Origin: JAILLW01 sp045640525
GTDB lineage: Bacteria; Bacillota; Clostridia; Lachnospirales; Lachnospiraceae
Direction of reading: 5' to 3'
Assembly: GCA_045640525.1 (NCBI GenBank)
Contig: JAZUFE010000058.1
Span: forward strand, 1 to 64,000
DNA length: 64,000 nucleotides
Under the pieces are notes generated by a model. That model did not search any database and was not told the DNA's origin. It saw only the letters and a list, made by a program, of their open reading frames with translations. Below are positions 8,503-17,866 of the stretch, one piece after another (the first letter of the stretch is position 1; the number at the start of each line of letters is the position of its first letter). A program made the position numbers and the translations under genes.

Positions 8503-9258
8503 CTAGTCAATTCTGTGTGGATTTAATCTCTGTGCAAAGTGATTTCGTGAAATTTCTGCATCTGACACCAATAAATAATTGTTTCTTCTTCCGGTATCAT
8601 TCCACGTGACATCTACATAATAATATCGGCCGTCAATAAGGCATCTGTTCCATCCGTGTCTTCCGGATTCCCCCCTACTGTTAACTGCTATTCCGCTAAC
8701 GTAATCTGTCGGCACACCTACAGCATTCATTATTTTGCAAAAAGCATTTGCATATCCTTGACATACAACCGAGCCATATGCCAGAGCTTCAAATGTTGAA
8801 TATCTCGAATATGAATAATCGTACTCAATATTGTCACAAAGATATTTGTTTACAGCCTTAACCTTTTCAAAATCATTCATCCCCGGCTTTATTGAAGAAT
8901 TTATAGCCATCTGAATCAATTCTTTCTCGGTATACTCCCACTTTTTCTTAGTCGGTACACTGAGCGTTACCATACCCTGACCTTGATTTGCTACGCATAC
9001 TCTTCCTTCATTCTTTCCGCAATTGACATAATGAATATAGAGCATAGTCTCGTCATGACCGAAAGCTGCCAAAAGATCAGGATAAGAGTTTGCATAGAAT
9101 TCAGCATCAAACAAAGTTCCGTCCGGCATAACTTTGGGTTTTGCGTTAGCGTTCACCTTCAAAACTCCAAACTCCAAAAATACAACTGAGCCAATTGTCA
9201 TAATTAAAGCTGCAAGTAACTTGGTTACGGCAATAGCGTTATTCTGTGTTTTTTTCAT
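8503..9258 (-). CDS. Secreted transglutaminase-like protein with Lachnospiraceae cell-surface repeat
   Basis: A signal peptide or anchor (hydrophobic 12-33) is followed by one copy of an approximately 40-residue surface motif (FDAEFYANSYPDLLAAFG...NEGR, about 50-87) common in extracellular proteins of this family. A transglutaminase-like cysteine-protease fold follows: Cys in the SVVCQGYANAF segment, His in the SGRHGWNRC segment and Asp in the VDVTWND segment, i.e. a complete Cys-His-Asp triad. Function as a peptidase or cross-linker at the cell wall is plausible; the substrate is unknown. It ends 60 bp before the signalling operon and may read through into it. Confidence 0.82.
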   Translation of the reverse strand: MKKTQNNAIAVTKLLAALIMTIGSVVFLEFGVLKVNANAKPKVMPDGTLFDAEFYANSYPDLLAAFGHDETMLYIHYVNCGKNEGRVCVANQGQGMVTLSVPTKKKWEYTEKELIQMAINSSIKPGMNDFEKVKAVNKYLCDNIEYDYSYSRYSTFEALAYGSVVCQGYANAFCKIMNAVGVPTDYVSGIAVNSRGESGRHGWNRCLIDGRYYYVDVTWNDTGRRNNYLLVSDAEISRNHFAQRLNPHRID

Positions 9259-9351
9259 ATATGTATCCTCCTTTGTTTTTGGTTTATATAGGATAGATAC
9301 ATTTAGTTTTGATTTGGTTTTATTTTTTTAGAAAAAAATAGAAAAAAAAGA

Positions 9352-9382
9352 AAATAAAAAAAGGAAGTCCTTCGGACTTCCT
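9352..9382 (-). terminator. Terminator behind tRNA-Ser
   Basis: A 9-bp stem (9362-9370 with 9374-9382) is followed on the minus strand by a long T-rich run. It lies directly downstream of the tRNA 3' end. Confidence 0.85.
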
Positions 9383-9386
9383 CTAC

Positions 9387-9472
9387 CGCAGAGGGTGGGA
9401 TTCGAACCCACGTGGCCGTGAAGCCAAACGGTTTTCAAGACCGCCTCGTTATGACCTCTTCGATACCTCTGC
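9387..9472 (-). tRNA. tRNA-Ser(TGA)
   Basis: The minus strand folds as a class II tRNA with a 7-bp acceptor stem (GCAGAGG/CCTCTGC), a long variable arm, a GGTTCGAATCC T-arm and an anticodon loop CTTGAAA with anticodon TGA. The discriminator base is G, as expected for serine. CCA is not encoded. Confidence 0.95.
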
Positions 9473-9504
9473 TTGACGTCTCGTTATCACCAGACGCAAT
9501 CGTT

Positions 9505-9533
9505 ATTTTATCAAACCGACCGGCATGTGTCAA
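9505..9533 (-). promoter_or_regulatory. Promoter of tRNA-Ser
   Basis: Consensus TTGACA (9528-9533) and TAAAAT (9505-9510) are spaced by 17 bp. The -35 box overlaps the ispD stop codon, so the tRNA can be made independently of the long upstream operon. Confidence 0.8.
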
Positions 9534-10279
9534 CAACATTTTTCACTTTTTTCATTTTTTGATTCGGAATTGTTCTTACGCATCTTCAGGAAACATTCGG
9601 CCAATACCAAATCATCCGGAGTCGTCACCTTAATATTTTCATATGACCCTTCAACAAGCCTGACAGGATGTCCGGAATATGTTTCAAGTATCATCGCATC
9701 ATCGGTTATATTAATTCCATTCTTCTTGTACTCTTCCTCTTTCGAAAGTACAGCTTCGTATGCCTCTTTAATAAGTGAGAACTCAAAAACCTGTGGAGTC
9801 TGCACATTCCATACTCGACTTCTGTCAGGTGTCGAGGCAACCTCTCCGTTTTCATTTGCTATCTTAACGGTATCTTTCGACGGCATTCCGACAACACACG
9901 CCTTGCATTCGCGAACCGTTTCAAAAGCCCTGTCGATTATATCTTTATCAATCATAGGTCGTGCGCCGTCATGGATAAAGATATAAGAAGCTTCCACTAT
10001 TGCATTAATACCGCACATAACGGAATTATACCTTTCACGGCCGCCTTCAACCAAATACTTAACCTTGGAAAAACCATATTTGTCAACGATTTCCTTCTTA
10101 ATGAACGGCATATCCTCTTTGGTGGCTACCAGTACAATTTCATCAACAATGCTCTCTTCAAATGCCTTAAGTGAATAAAAAAGGATAGGTTTACCCAAAA
10201 GAAGCAAAAATTGCTTCTTAACAGCAGTTCCCATCCTCTTTCCGTTTCCGGCTGCCAATATAACAGCGACTGTCTTCAT
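9530..10279 (-). CDS. ispD: 2-C-methyl-D-erythritol 4-phosphate cytidylyltransferase
   Basis: IspD transfers CMP from CTP to methylerythritol phosphate, the third step of the MEP isoprenoid pathway. The N-terminal LAAGNGKRMG nucleotide-binding loop, the HDGARP motif and the late TDDA segment are all present and the length (249) is normal. The ATG at 10279 is preferred over the TTG one codon earlier; GGGAG lies upstream and the tsaD stop is 3 bp before it. It is the last protein gene of the long tsa operon. No ispF follows it. Confidence 0.95.
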   Translation of the reverse strand: MKTVAVILAAGNGKRMGTAVKKQFLLLLGKPILFYSLKAFEESIVDEIVLVATKEDMPFIKKEIVDKYGFSKVKYLVEGGRERYNSVMCGINAIVEASYIFIHDGARPMIDKDIIDRAFETVRECKACVVGMPSKDTVKIANENGEVASTPDRSRVWNVQTPQVFEFSLIKEAYEAVLSKEEEYKKNGINITDDAMILETYSGHPVRLVEGSYENIKVTTPDDLVLAECFLKMRKNNSESKNEKSEKCC

Positions 10280-10282
10280 CAA

Positions 10283-11305
10283 TTATCTTTCTCCCAATTT
10301 AAGTGCAGGTACGGCATTAAGATCATAACCGCTTCTATGACCTTTGATAAATTCATAATATCCTGCAACGCCAATCATCGCGGCATTATCCGTACAATAT
10401 ACCGGTGAAGGATGATAGAACTCAATTGCTTCCGCCTTACATCTTTTTTCAAAAGCGGCACGCAAAGAAGAATTCGAAGCAACTCCGCCTGCAATGGCGA
10501 ATTTCTTAAGTCCGTATCTGTTAACCGCATCAATTGAATGATCAACCAAAACATCCACAACAGCTTTTTGAAAAGAAGCCGCCACGTCTGCTACATTGAC
10601 GGTTTCGCCTTTCATTTCGCATTGATTAATGTAATTGAGTACTGCCGATTTAAGCCCACTGAAGCTAAAATCGTATTCGCTCTCATCAACTTTGGCTCTC
10701 GGAAAATGTATCGCATCAGGATTCCCCTCTTTGGATACCTTATCTATCTTGGGGCCTCCCGGATACCCTAAGCCTATTGCTCTTGCCACCTTGTCAAAAG
10801 CTTCACCTGCCGCATCATCTCTGGTTCTTCCCAAAATCTCGTATTCACCGTAGTCCTTGACCACCACCAAATGTGAGTGACCGCCCGAAACCACCAGGCA
10901 GACAAACGGAGGTTCCAAATCCAAATTCTCGATATAATTGGCACTTATGTGACCTTCGATGTGATGCACCCCAACCAATGGCTTATCCTTCGCAAAGGCT
11001 ATAGCCTTTGCAGCCGAAACGCCGACCAGCAAAGCTCCGACCAATCCAGGGCCGTATGTTACTGCTATCGCATCCATATCATCCAATGTACAATTCGCAT
11101 TCTTTAAAGCCGAATCTATAACCTGATTAATTTTCTCTATGTGCTTTCGTGACGCTATTTCGGGAACAACGCCGCCGTATTCGGTATGAAGTGCAATCTG
11201 TGAATATATTTGATTGGAAAGAATTGTCCTACCGTTTAGCACAACGGAAGCCGCCGTTTCATCACATGAGCTCTCTATTGCAAAAATTCTAATATCCTTA
11301 TTCAT
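10283..11305 (-). CDS. tsaD: tRNA N6-adenosine threonylcarbamoyltransferase, catalytic subunit
   Basis: TsaD moves the threonylcarbamoyl group onto A37 of ANN-decoding tRNAs, working with TsaB and TsaE. The ASKHA fold starts with FAIESSCDET, the metal-binding HHIEGH motif is intact, and GGVASNSSLR marks the C-terminal part. From the ATG at 11305 the protein has 340 residues, the usual size; an upstream ATG at 11323 would add six residues overlapping the previous gene. Its partners tsaB and tsaE are encoded upstream in the same operon. Confidence 0.96.
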   Translation of the reverse strand: MNKDIRIFAIESSCDETAASVVLNGRTILSNQIYSQIALHTEYGGVVPEIASRKHIEKINQVIDSALKNANCTLDDMDAIAVTYGPGLVGALLVGVSAAKAIAFAKDKPLVGVHHIEGHISANYIENLDLEPPFVCLVVSGGHSHLVVVKDYGEYEILGRTRDDAAGEAFDKVARAIGLGYPGGPKIDKVSKEGNPDAIHFPRAKVDESEYDFSFSGLKSAVLNYINQCEMKGETVNVADVAASFQKAVVDVLVDHSIDAVNRYGLKKFAIAGGVASNSSLRAAFEKRCKAEAIEFYHPSPVYCTDNAAMIGVAGYYEFIKGHRSGYDLNAVPALKLGER

Positions 11306-11882
11306 TGTCCTTATCATCCTCAATCAACTGCCATCCGAATATTTTCCAATGACCGTCCTTATCTTTTCTAAGCAAAAACCGCTCTTTGGTCAGACCTATA
11401 TCGATTCCGTTTTTTAAGGTAAACGTAACTTTAAGTCTTGCAAACTTATATCCGTCCACCGAATAGTAATCAACATTGGTACTCGAAGATGTGGAATAAC
11501 TCGAAATAACCGTTCCCGAATTCTTTCTTGTTTCGATTTCATGTTTCAGAGTATTTCGATGATTTTCCTCCGGATTGGTTGCCAGCAAATCATCGTCGAA
11601 TAACTCTCTCATCTTATGCGTAATCTTGGCGAATTCCTCATCCGTATACTCTTCCGTATACAAAGCCACCGTAAAATCGGCATAAAGCTTAGCCACCTCC
11701 TTGGGCGTCGGTGGATAATCTTCATCCAGATTCAGCATTAAAAGAGCTGTAATCTTACTTGCTTTAGTTGTATTGTCTTCATCCTTCGGGGTCTTTCGAA
11801 CATTGGAAAGATAGTAGTAATATCCAACCACCAATGCTACCATAACCGCACCTATAATGATGAATTTAAGATTCTTCTTCAC
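11298..11882 (-). CDS. Uncharacterised single-pass membrane protein
   Basis: A short basic N-terminus and one transmembrane helix (about 5-25) precede an extracellular domain of about 165 residues with many Asp/Glu and a C-terminal beta-rich part ending in GHWKIFGWQL, a pattern often seen in NTF2-like folds. I place the start at a GTG (11882, 194 residues) giving a typical Lys-rich signal-anchor N-terminus; a TTG at 11903 is possible. It overlaps rnz upstream and tsaD downstream, so it belongs to the operon, but nothing in it points to tRNA work. I recall similar Lachnospiraceae proteins only as a domain of unknown function. Confidence 0.7.
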   Translation of the reverse strand: MKKNLKFIIIGAVMVALVVGYYYYLSNVRKTPKDEDNTTKASKITALLMLNLDEDYPPTPKEVAKLYADFTVALYTEEYTDEEFAKITHKMRELFDDDLLATNPEENHRNTLKHEIETRKNSGTVISSYSTSSSTNVDYYSVDGYKFARLKVTFTLKNGIDIGLTKERFLLRKDKDGHWKIFGWQLIEDDKDNE

Positions 11883-12801
11883 CCTTTGGTGTTTCTCCTT
11901 CAAACAGTAGCTCTACGCTTTGACCATCCTTCGCCGCCACCGTATTTTCAAAAATGCGTTTGGTTGCCTTAATATATTCATTCGGATAATTTAGCGACGG
12001 GCTGTAATGTGTGAGCCACAGCTCGTTAACCTCAGCCTTCGAAGCCAATGTTGCCGCCTCAAAAAACGTCATATGCTTTTTATCCTTTGCTTTCGACAGT
12101 TGTTCGGGATCACCATACATTCCCTCGCAAACAAACAAATCAGCTTTATGAGCATTTTTAACAATGCTCTCTGTGGGTCGTGTATCCGTACAATATGTCA
12201 GTTTAATACCTTTTCTTTGCTCGCCCATAACCATGGACGGTGTATATATTTTACCATCTACGGTAACTGTTTCTCCACGTTGAAGAACACTCCAATACTT
12301 AACGTTAAGTCCCAACTTTTGGGCACGTTCAACGTCAAATTTTCCTGCTCTGTCAATAACAATACTGTATCCGTAGCACGTAACATTATGATTAACGCGA
12401 AATGCTTCTATTCTGTAGCCATCCATATATATTGTCTGTTCTTTCTCGGAAAGTTCCAGGCAATCAATGGCAAAAGGAAGTTCCGGTGCAATTACCCTAA
12501 GCGATGCGACCACCTTGGAAACACCTTTAGGCCCTATTATCAGCAACGGCTCCGTACGTTCTGCATTTCCCATTCCTAACAACAACCCCGGCAATCCGCT
12601 GATATGGTCCGCATGAAAATGCGTGAAGCAAATTACATCAATAGGCTTACATGACCAGCCTTTTTCTTTCATTGCAATCTGTGTTCCCTCACCGCAATCT
12701 ATCAATATACTGCTGCCGTTGAACCGGGCCATAAGTGATGTCAGCCATCTATATGGAAGTGGCATCATTCCTCCCGTTCCAAGTAAACATACATCTAACA
12801 T
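11866..12801 (-). CDS. rnz: Ribonuclease Z-like metallo-beta-lactamase fold nuclease
   Basis: The protein has the metallo-beta-lactamase metal site FTHFHADHISGLPG, the N-terminal LLGTGGMMPLP strand and late CTDTRPT and LTHYSP motifs typical of tRNA 3'-end processing RNase Z. The start at 12801 (311 residues, family size) has GAGG 6 nt upstream; the ORF could be extended 11 codons into rimI. It fits the tRNA-maturation theme of this operon. Confidence 0.9.
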   Translation of the reverse strand: MLDVCLLGTGGMMPLPYRWLTSLMARFNGSSILIDCGEGTQIAMKEKGWSCKPIDVICFTHFHADHISGLPGLLLGMGNAERTEPLLIIGPKGVSKVVASLRVIAPELPFAIDCLELSEKEQTIYMDGYRIEAFRVNHNVTCYGYSIVIDRAGKFDVERAQKLGLNVKYWSVLQRGETVTVDGKIYTPSMVMGEQRKGIKLTYCTDTRPTESIVKNAHKADLFVCEGMYGDPEQLSKAKDKKHMTFFEAATLASKAEVNELWLTHYSPSLNYPNEYIKATKRIFENTVAAKDGQSVELLFEGETPKGEEES

Positions 12802-12818
12802 TCCAAACCTCTTGTTCC

Positions 12819-13277
12819 CTATCCCCGACGCCACATAATAAGTGCATCTTCTTTGGGATTATCATAAAATCCGGGACGTACCCCTTCGCTTTCGAATCCA
12901 AAGGCATGATATAAGCCTATCGCCGCCTCGTTGGACTGACGCACTTCCAACGTTACGGCCTCTATTCCAAGTTCGGCACACTGCTCAAGGGCTGCTTGCA
13001 TGAGTTTCCTTCCGATTCCGAGTCCTCGCAGGTCTTCGGATACAGCCACATTGGTAATTTCACCTTCACCGCAAATATCTCTCAAACCTATGATACCGAC
13101 AATATTCTCAGCCATCTGAGCCACGAAATAGTAAGCATAAGTTGCCTTAACCATTTCCAAAAAATCTTCTGCTTTCCATGGCATACTGAATGTTGCCGCT
13201 TCAAGTTTCGATGCCTTAACAACATCTTCCTCTTCCATCGGTCTAATAATTAGACCCTTTATTCCTGATTCCTTCAT
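12819..13277 (-). CDS. rimI: Ribosomal-protein-alanine N-acetyltransferase family protein
   Basis: A GNAT acetyltransferase of 152 residues with the acetyl-CoA loop DLRGLGIGRKLM and the late NEAAIGLYHAFGFE motif of RimI. In many Firmicutes rimI sits between tsaB and tsaD, as here. It overlaps tsaB by 35 bp. Its substrate is likely a ribosomal protein N-terminus, from family knowledge. Confidence 0.9.
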   Translation of the reverse strand: MKESGIKGLIIRPMEEEDVVKASKLEAATFSMPWKAEDFLEMVKATYAYYFVAQMAENIVGIIGLRDICGEGEITNVAVSEDLRGLGIGRKLMQAALEQCAELGIEAVTLEVRQSNEAAIGLYHAFGFESEGVRPGFYDNPKEDALIMWRRG

Positions 13278-13986
13278 TACGCTCTCGTTCAGCCTGTGAC
13301 AATCTCAAATACTCCGGTGCATGTTCACCGCAACTGACATACTCACCCATTCTAAATTTCTCCATTGCCAAGGTTGCAAATGAAGCTGCTCTTTGTCTGT
13401 TCATATGGGCCGGTGCGCATACATAGTCAGCTGTGACGCACGTGTCAATCTCGTTTTTGTAGACCGGAAGCCCATCTCCGAGGAATATGACATTTTTGTC
13501 ATATTTTTTTGAAAATTCGTTGACTGTTGCGGTCAACTCATTTATACCTATTGCGCACTCGTCAAGAAGAGTTTTTAGCGCATAGCTTTCTTTAGTTCTT
13601 TCGTATGCAAATATACCTGTATATACCTGAGATCTTCTCGCATCCATCATGGGAACAATAAGGCTGTCTGAAGCATACAAATTGCATGCCAAGCCTTCCA
13701 AGGTTCCTATTTCAACAATGGGAATGTCCAAAGCTTGGGCCAAGCCTTTTGCTGTTGCCGAACCTATTCTCAATCCGGTAAAAGATCCCGGTCCTTTGGA
13801 AATTGCAATCGCATCTATGCTTGACATATCCAAATCGACCATCTTTTTCAACTCGTCAAGCATTGGTAATAAAGTTTGCGAATGCGTCTTTTTGTACTGC
13901 ACATTATATTCGGCTATTAAATTGTCATCTTCCGCAATTGCTACCGAAGCAACAAGACCGGAACTGTCAATCGCGATTAATTTCAT
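13243..13986 (-). CDS. tsaB: tRNA threonylcarbamoyladenosine biosynthesis protein TsaB
   Basis: TsaB is the ASKHA-fold partner that dimerises with TsaD in t6A synthesis. The N-terminal LIAIDSSG strand, the ISKGPGSFTGLRIG motif and the PMMDARRSQVY segment are diagnostic. Length 247 is normal. It overlaps tsaE upstream by 20 bp and rimI downstream. Confidence 0.94.
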   Translation of the reverse strand: MKLIAIDSSGLVASVAIAEDDNLIAEYNVQYKKTHSQTLLPMLDELKKMVDLDMSSIDAIAISKGPGSFTGLRIGSATAKGLAQALDIPIVEIGTLEGLACNLYASDSLIVPMMDARRSQVYTGIFAYERTKESYALKTLLDECAIGINELTATVNEFSKKYDKNVIFLGDGLPVYKNEIDTCVTADYVCAPAHMNRQRAASFATLAMEKFRMGEYVSCGEHAPEYLRLSQAERERNEGIRNKGSNY

Positions 13987-14416
13987 CTATCTTTATATCC
14001 CGATAATCAAAGCCTTTCTCCAAATCTTTCGAAATGGTAATTCGTATATATTTATCCGGAAGGATTTCTTCAATAAGGTTCGCCCACTCTATAAGGCTTA
14101 CTCCATCCGAATAAACATACTCTTCAAATCCTATCTCCTCCATCTCCGAAATATCACCTATACGATAAACGTCAAAATGGTGCAATACAAGTCTACCGCC
14201 TTCGTATATCTGCAATATGGTGAATGTAGGACTGTTCACACATTCTTCTATGCCAAGGCCTTCGGCAAATCCCTGAGTAAAAACCGTCTTACCCACTCCG
14301 AGATCTCCGATAAGTGTATATACTTCTCCGGCTTTAGCCTCATTGCCAAGTTTTAGACCTATCTTATAAGTCTCCCTCGGACTGTTTGATGAATACTGAC
14401 TAATATTAGTTTCCAC
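13967..14416 (-). CDS. tsaE: tRNA threonylcarbamoyladenosine biosynthesis ATPase TsaE
   Basis: A small P-loop ATPase (149 residues) with Walker A GDLGVGKT (37-44), the SPTFTI switch region and the HHFDVYRI/EWA segments of TsaE. It starts at a GTG (14416) with AGGTGA 6 nt upstream, overlapping the preceding gene by 11 bp. Confidence 0.94.
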   Translation of the reverse strand: METNISQYSSNSPRETYKIGLKLGNEAKAGEVYTLIGDLGVGKTVFTQGFAEGLGIEECVNSPTFTILQIYEGGRLVLHHFDVYRIGDISEMEEIGFEEYVYSDGVSLIEWANLIEEILPDKYIRITISKDLEKGFDYRDIKIDEINRD

Positions 14417-14888
14417 GAATCTTCACCTTCTTGGCCGGCATATGGGTTGAAATCATTTGAATAAGAAGCTGCTTCTTATCTCCCAATTCTTTCTTTGGGA
14501 AAATAGATGCATTATATTTGGATGTATAAAGCACTATGCTTCCCGGAGTCGAAACTGCTTTATACATAGCCCCCCACTCCAGCATTTCCGTAGCGTCATT
14601 TTGAGACACGCTCATTCCTTCGTCATTAAACTTGAAATTCAACGGTTCTTTAAACGAAGGATTCATTAAAAACTGTTGTTTGGATTTCATAAACAATGTG
14701 ATTGGAAGGTACGAAACAACAACCAATCCGGCCACCAAATATATAATCGATTGGCCCATAAAAAACAGTACACACAAAAGCAATCCTGCTATAGTTCCTA
14801 CTATACCCTGCATTCCGGTATACGTATGATAAAGCATATAATCAAACAACGCACCCGACGTCATTTTAACTTCAATTTCCAATTCCAC
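14406..14888 (-). CDS. YcxB-like membrane protein
   Basis: Two hydrophobic helices (about 30-70) form a hairpin, followed by a C-terminal domain with the pattern FNDEGMSVSQ...WGAMYKAVST...FPKKEL found in YcxB-like proteins. The role is not known. The start is a GTG (14888) behind GAGGAG. It lies between tex and tsaE in the operon. Confidence 0.75.
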   Translation of the reverse strand: MELEIEVKMTSGALFDYMLYHTYTGMQGIVGTIAGLLLCVLFFMGQSIIYLVAGLVVVSYLPITLFMKSKQQFLMNPSFKEPLNFKFNDEGMSVSQNDATEMLEWGAMYKAVSTPGSIVLYTSKYNASIFPKKELGDKKQLLIQMISTHMPAKKVKIRGN

Positions 14889-14917
14889 TTAACTTATCTC
14901 CTCACAGATAATCGACA

Positions 14918-17023
14918 TTATTGTATTTTCATCGTCAAAGAAATTCGCTTCTTATCCAAATCAACTTTCATAATTTGAACATCAACCACATCTCCGACCG
15001 AAACCTTCTCCAATGGGTGCTTAATATACTCATTGCAGATTTCGGAAATATGTACCAGACCGTCCTGATGAACGCCTATGTCAACAAACACCCCGAAATC
15101 AATAACATTTCTAACCGTTCCTTTGAGTATCATTCCTTCTTTCAGGTCTTCCATACTCAAAACATCCGACTTCAAAATCGGCAGTGGCATATCCTTTCTC
15201 GGATCTCTTGACGGTTTCTCCAGTTCCTTCAAAATATCTTCAAGCGTAATTGCTCCCACGCCCAATTCCTGCGCAATCCGTTTGGTATCCGAAAGTTTCA
15301 CTCCGTCTGCTTTCATTTTAGAAAGCTTCAGTGCTATTTCATAAGACTCCGGATGAACTGCCGTATTATCAAGCGGATTGTCACCGTCTATGATTCGCAG
15401 AAATCCCGCACATTGCTCATATGCTTTGGGTCCGAGTTTGGGAACCTTCAAAAGCTGCGCACGATTCATGAATCTGCCGTTGGTTTCTCTGTAATTAACT
15501 ATGCTTTTGGCTATCGGTTTGCTGATTCCCGATATATATTCAAGAAGCGAAGCCGATGCCGTATTAAGATCAACTCCTACTTTGTTAACACAATCTTCCA
15601 CGACTCCACCCAATGCATCCGACAGTTTCTTCTGATTCATATCATGCTGATACTGTCCGACTCCGATGGATTTGGGATCTATCTTAACCAATTCCGCCAA
15701 AGGATCCTGCAACCTTCGCGCTATGGATGCCGCAGATCTTTGCCCTACATCAAAATTCGGAAACTCTTCGGTTGCAAGCTTGCTTGCAGAGTATACGGAC
15801 GCTCCTGCTTCATTCACTATCACATATTTGACCGGAGTATCCAATTCTTTAATCAGTTCAACAATGACCTGCTCCGATTCTCTTGAAGCAGTTCCGTTTC
15901 CTACACTTATCAATGATATGTTATATTTTTTTATCAGCTTCTTAAGTTCGGCTTTGGATTCTTCGACCTTATTTTGGGGTGCGGTCGGAAAAATCACTTT
16001 AGTATCCAATACCTTACCTGTTTCATCTACTACTGCAAGTTTACATCCTGTTCTAAAAGCCGGATCCCAGCCAAGTACCACATGCCCGGATATGGGCGGT
16101 TGCATGAGAAGCTGATTAAGGTTCTTTCCGAATACGCCAATGGCACCATCCTGTGCCCTTTCAGTCAAATCATTTCTGATTTCACGCTCTATGGCCGGAG
16201 CTATCAATCTTTCATACGCATCTTCCACCACTTCCTTCAATATGGGAGTCGTATAACGGTTATCTTTAATAATTACCTGTTTTTCAAGGTAAGTTAATAT
16301 TCTGTCTTCAGGTGCATTAATCTTAACCGTCAGTATCTTTTCGCTTTCACCACGATTAAGAGCAAGCACACGATGTCCCGCTACTTTCTTAATCGGTTCC
16401 TCGTATTCGTAATACATCTCGTAGACAGACTTAAGCTCTTTATCTTTGCCGGAGGATATCAATGTTCCTTCGTCAAACGTAGCCTTACGGATATAAGTTC
16501 TGTAATCTGCCTCATCGGAAATCGCTTCCGCTATAATGTCTTTCGCGCCTTGTATAGCGGCCTTTTCGTCAGGAACTTCCTTATCGGCATCGATATATTT
16601 TGACGCTTCCTTTTCAACAGGGTCGTTTGTACTTTGGAGCCTTATAAACATAGCCAAAGGTTCCAATCCTCTTTCCTTGGCAATCGAAGCACGAGTTTTC
16701 TTCTTGGGTCTGTACGGTCTGTACAAGTCATCAACCGCTACCTGTGTAGCAGCTTCCATTATTCTGGCTTTTAGTTCTTCGGTCAGAAGTCCCTGTTCTT
16801 CTATACTTGCTATTACCTGCTCTTTTTTCTCTTCCAGAGCACGCAGATACAGCAGTCGTTCATACAGATTTCTGAGCACTTCATCATTTAACGATCCTGT
16901 AGCTTCCTTTCTGTATCTTGCAATAAAGGGTATGGTATTACCCTCGTCAATCAGTTTGACCGCAGCTTCAACCTGGTATTTTTTGACCTTCAATTCATCG
17001 GTTAATTTAGCAATAATGTCCAT
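14918..17023 (-). CDS. tex: Tex-family S1 RNA-binding transcription accessory protein
   Basis: The 701 residues follow the Tex order: N-terminal helical region (FIARYRKEATGSL), YqgF/RuvX-like nuclease fold (GWDPAFRTGCKLAVVD, about 325-460), helix-hairpin-helix repeats (about 490-560, VGVDLNTAS) and an S1 RNA-binding domain at the C-terminus (about 630-700). Tex proteins affect transcription and RNA metabolism. The ATG immediately follows the DUF975 stop, so translation is probably coupled. Confidence 0.95.
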   Translation of the reverse strand: MDIIAKLTDELKVKKYQVEAAVKLIDEGNTIPFIARYRKEATGSLNDEVLRNLYERLLYLRALEEKKEQVIASIEEQGLLTEELKARIMEAATQVAVDDLYRPYRPKKKTRASIAKERGLEPLAMFIRLQSTNDPVEKEASKYIDADKEVPDEKAAIQGAKDIIAEAISDEADYRTYIRKATFDEGTLISSGKDKELKSVYEMYYEYEEPIKKVAGHRVLALNRGESEKILTVKINAPEDRILTYLEKQVIIKDNRYTTPILKEVVEDAYERLIAPAIEREIRNDLTERAQDGAIGVFGKNLNQLLMQPPISGHVVLGWDPAFRTGCKLAVVDETGKVLDTKVIFPTAPQNKVEESKAELKKLIKKYNISLISVGNGTASRESEQVIVELIKELDTPVKYVIVNEAGASVYSASKLATEEFPNFDVGQRSAASIARRLQDPLAELVKIDPKSIGVGQYQHDMNQKKLSDALGGVVEDCVNKVGVDLNTASASLLEYISGISKPIAKSIVNYRETNGRFMNRAQLLKVPKLGPKAYEQCAGFLRIIDGDNPLDNTAVHPESYEIALKLSKMKADGVKLSDTKRIAQELGVGAITLEDILKELEKPSRDPRKDMPLPILKSDVLSMEDLKEGMILKGTVRNVIDFGVFVDIGVHQDGLVHISEICNEYIKHPLEKVSVGDVVDVQIMKVDLDKKRISLTMKIQ

Positions 17024-17857
17024 CTATGCATTACCTTTATCCGTTTTTTTGTTGACCAAATCCAAGTAGAAATTGGCCATGGTACCGCCTCTGTATATAT
17101 AAAACCATACATAACTTATCATACAGGTAAACGGAGCCAATATTATCCAGGGGATAAACGAAAGGCGCATATACACATAACGTCCTACATTTCCCTTCAA
17201 GAGTCTGATGCTGTACAGAATAGTATCTTTAGCACTAAGTTCCGGATAATCAAGTATTACGTAATAACTCAGGCCAAATACCACACCTACAATAAATATC
17301 ACCAAAATTTGGAATAGATATGCCAAAACCAAAAGGCCGACAAGAGGCATAAGAGGATTGACATAAGCCATCAATGCCTCTACTTTGGCCGGGTTTCCGG
17401 AAAATAACGCTTCACGATACATACTCATGAATTTGTCCATATCCGGAATCGCTTCGGCAAAAGCCATTGTGTATGCATTGCTGAGCAAAATGATTGGAAT
17501 TTCAGATATGACTGTAACCAAAACAGGAATCAGTCTGACCTTAATAACTTTGGCTATCTGACCCTGGAATCCATAAAAAACATCAAGAACCCCGATGTCT
17601 CCTCCGGATGCATTTTTAAGATATAATAAGCTCTCACCTAAAGAAAAAACAGAACCTATAAGATTAAGGAGAATATCTGCCAAAACATATATAATAATCT
17701 GCTGCCACGTAGACAGGCCGATTTTCTCCAGGCAAAGATAAAGTGGCATCAAACATAATATATGCACTAAGAAGGCACCGATAACGGTGCCCAATTTACC
17801 AAAAAGCTGCGTTCTGGCATTTTTTTTAAGAATAGAACAAGGCAAATAGCGATTCAT
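17024..17857 (-). CDS. DUF975 family integral membrane protein
   Basis: Five or six hydrophobic segments and the overall pattern (ARTQLFGKLG at the N-terminus, a central YVILDYPELSAKDTILYS motif, SFIPWIILAPFT) match the DUF975 family of Clostridia, whose function is not established. It lies 9 bp after the metallopeptidase gene and directly before tex. A second DUF975 domain occurs in the fusion protein at 44936. Confidence 0.8.
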   Translation of the reverse strand: MNRYLPCSILKKNARTQLFGKLGTVIGAFLVHILCLMPLYLCLEKIGLSTWQQIIIYVLADILLNLIGSVFSLGESLLYLKNASGGDIGVLDVFYGFQGQIAKVIKVRLIPVLVTVISEIPIILLSNAYTMAFAEAIPDMDKFMSMYREALFSGNPAKVEALMAYVNPLMPLVGLLVLAYLFQILVIFIVGVVFGLSYYVILDYPELSAKDTILYSIRLLKGNVGRYVYMRLSFIPWIILAPFTCMISYVWFYIYRGGTMANFYLDLVNKKTDKGNA

Positions 17858-17866
17858 TGATTTTCC

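Noticed and set aside
15353..15886. Long plus-strand open frame of 177 codons
   Set aside because: It is antisense to tex, has no ribosome binding site and its product has no sensible composition; it is a shadow of the real gene.
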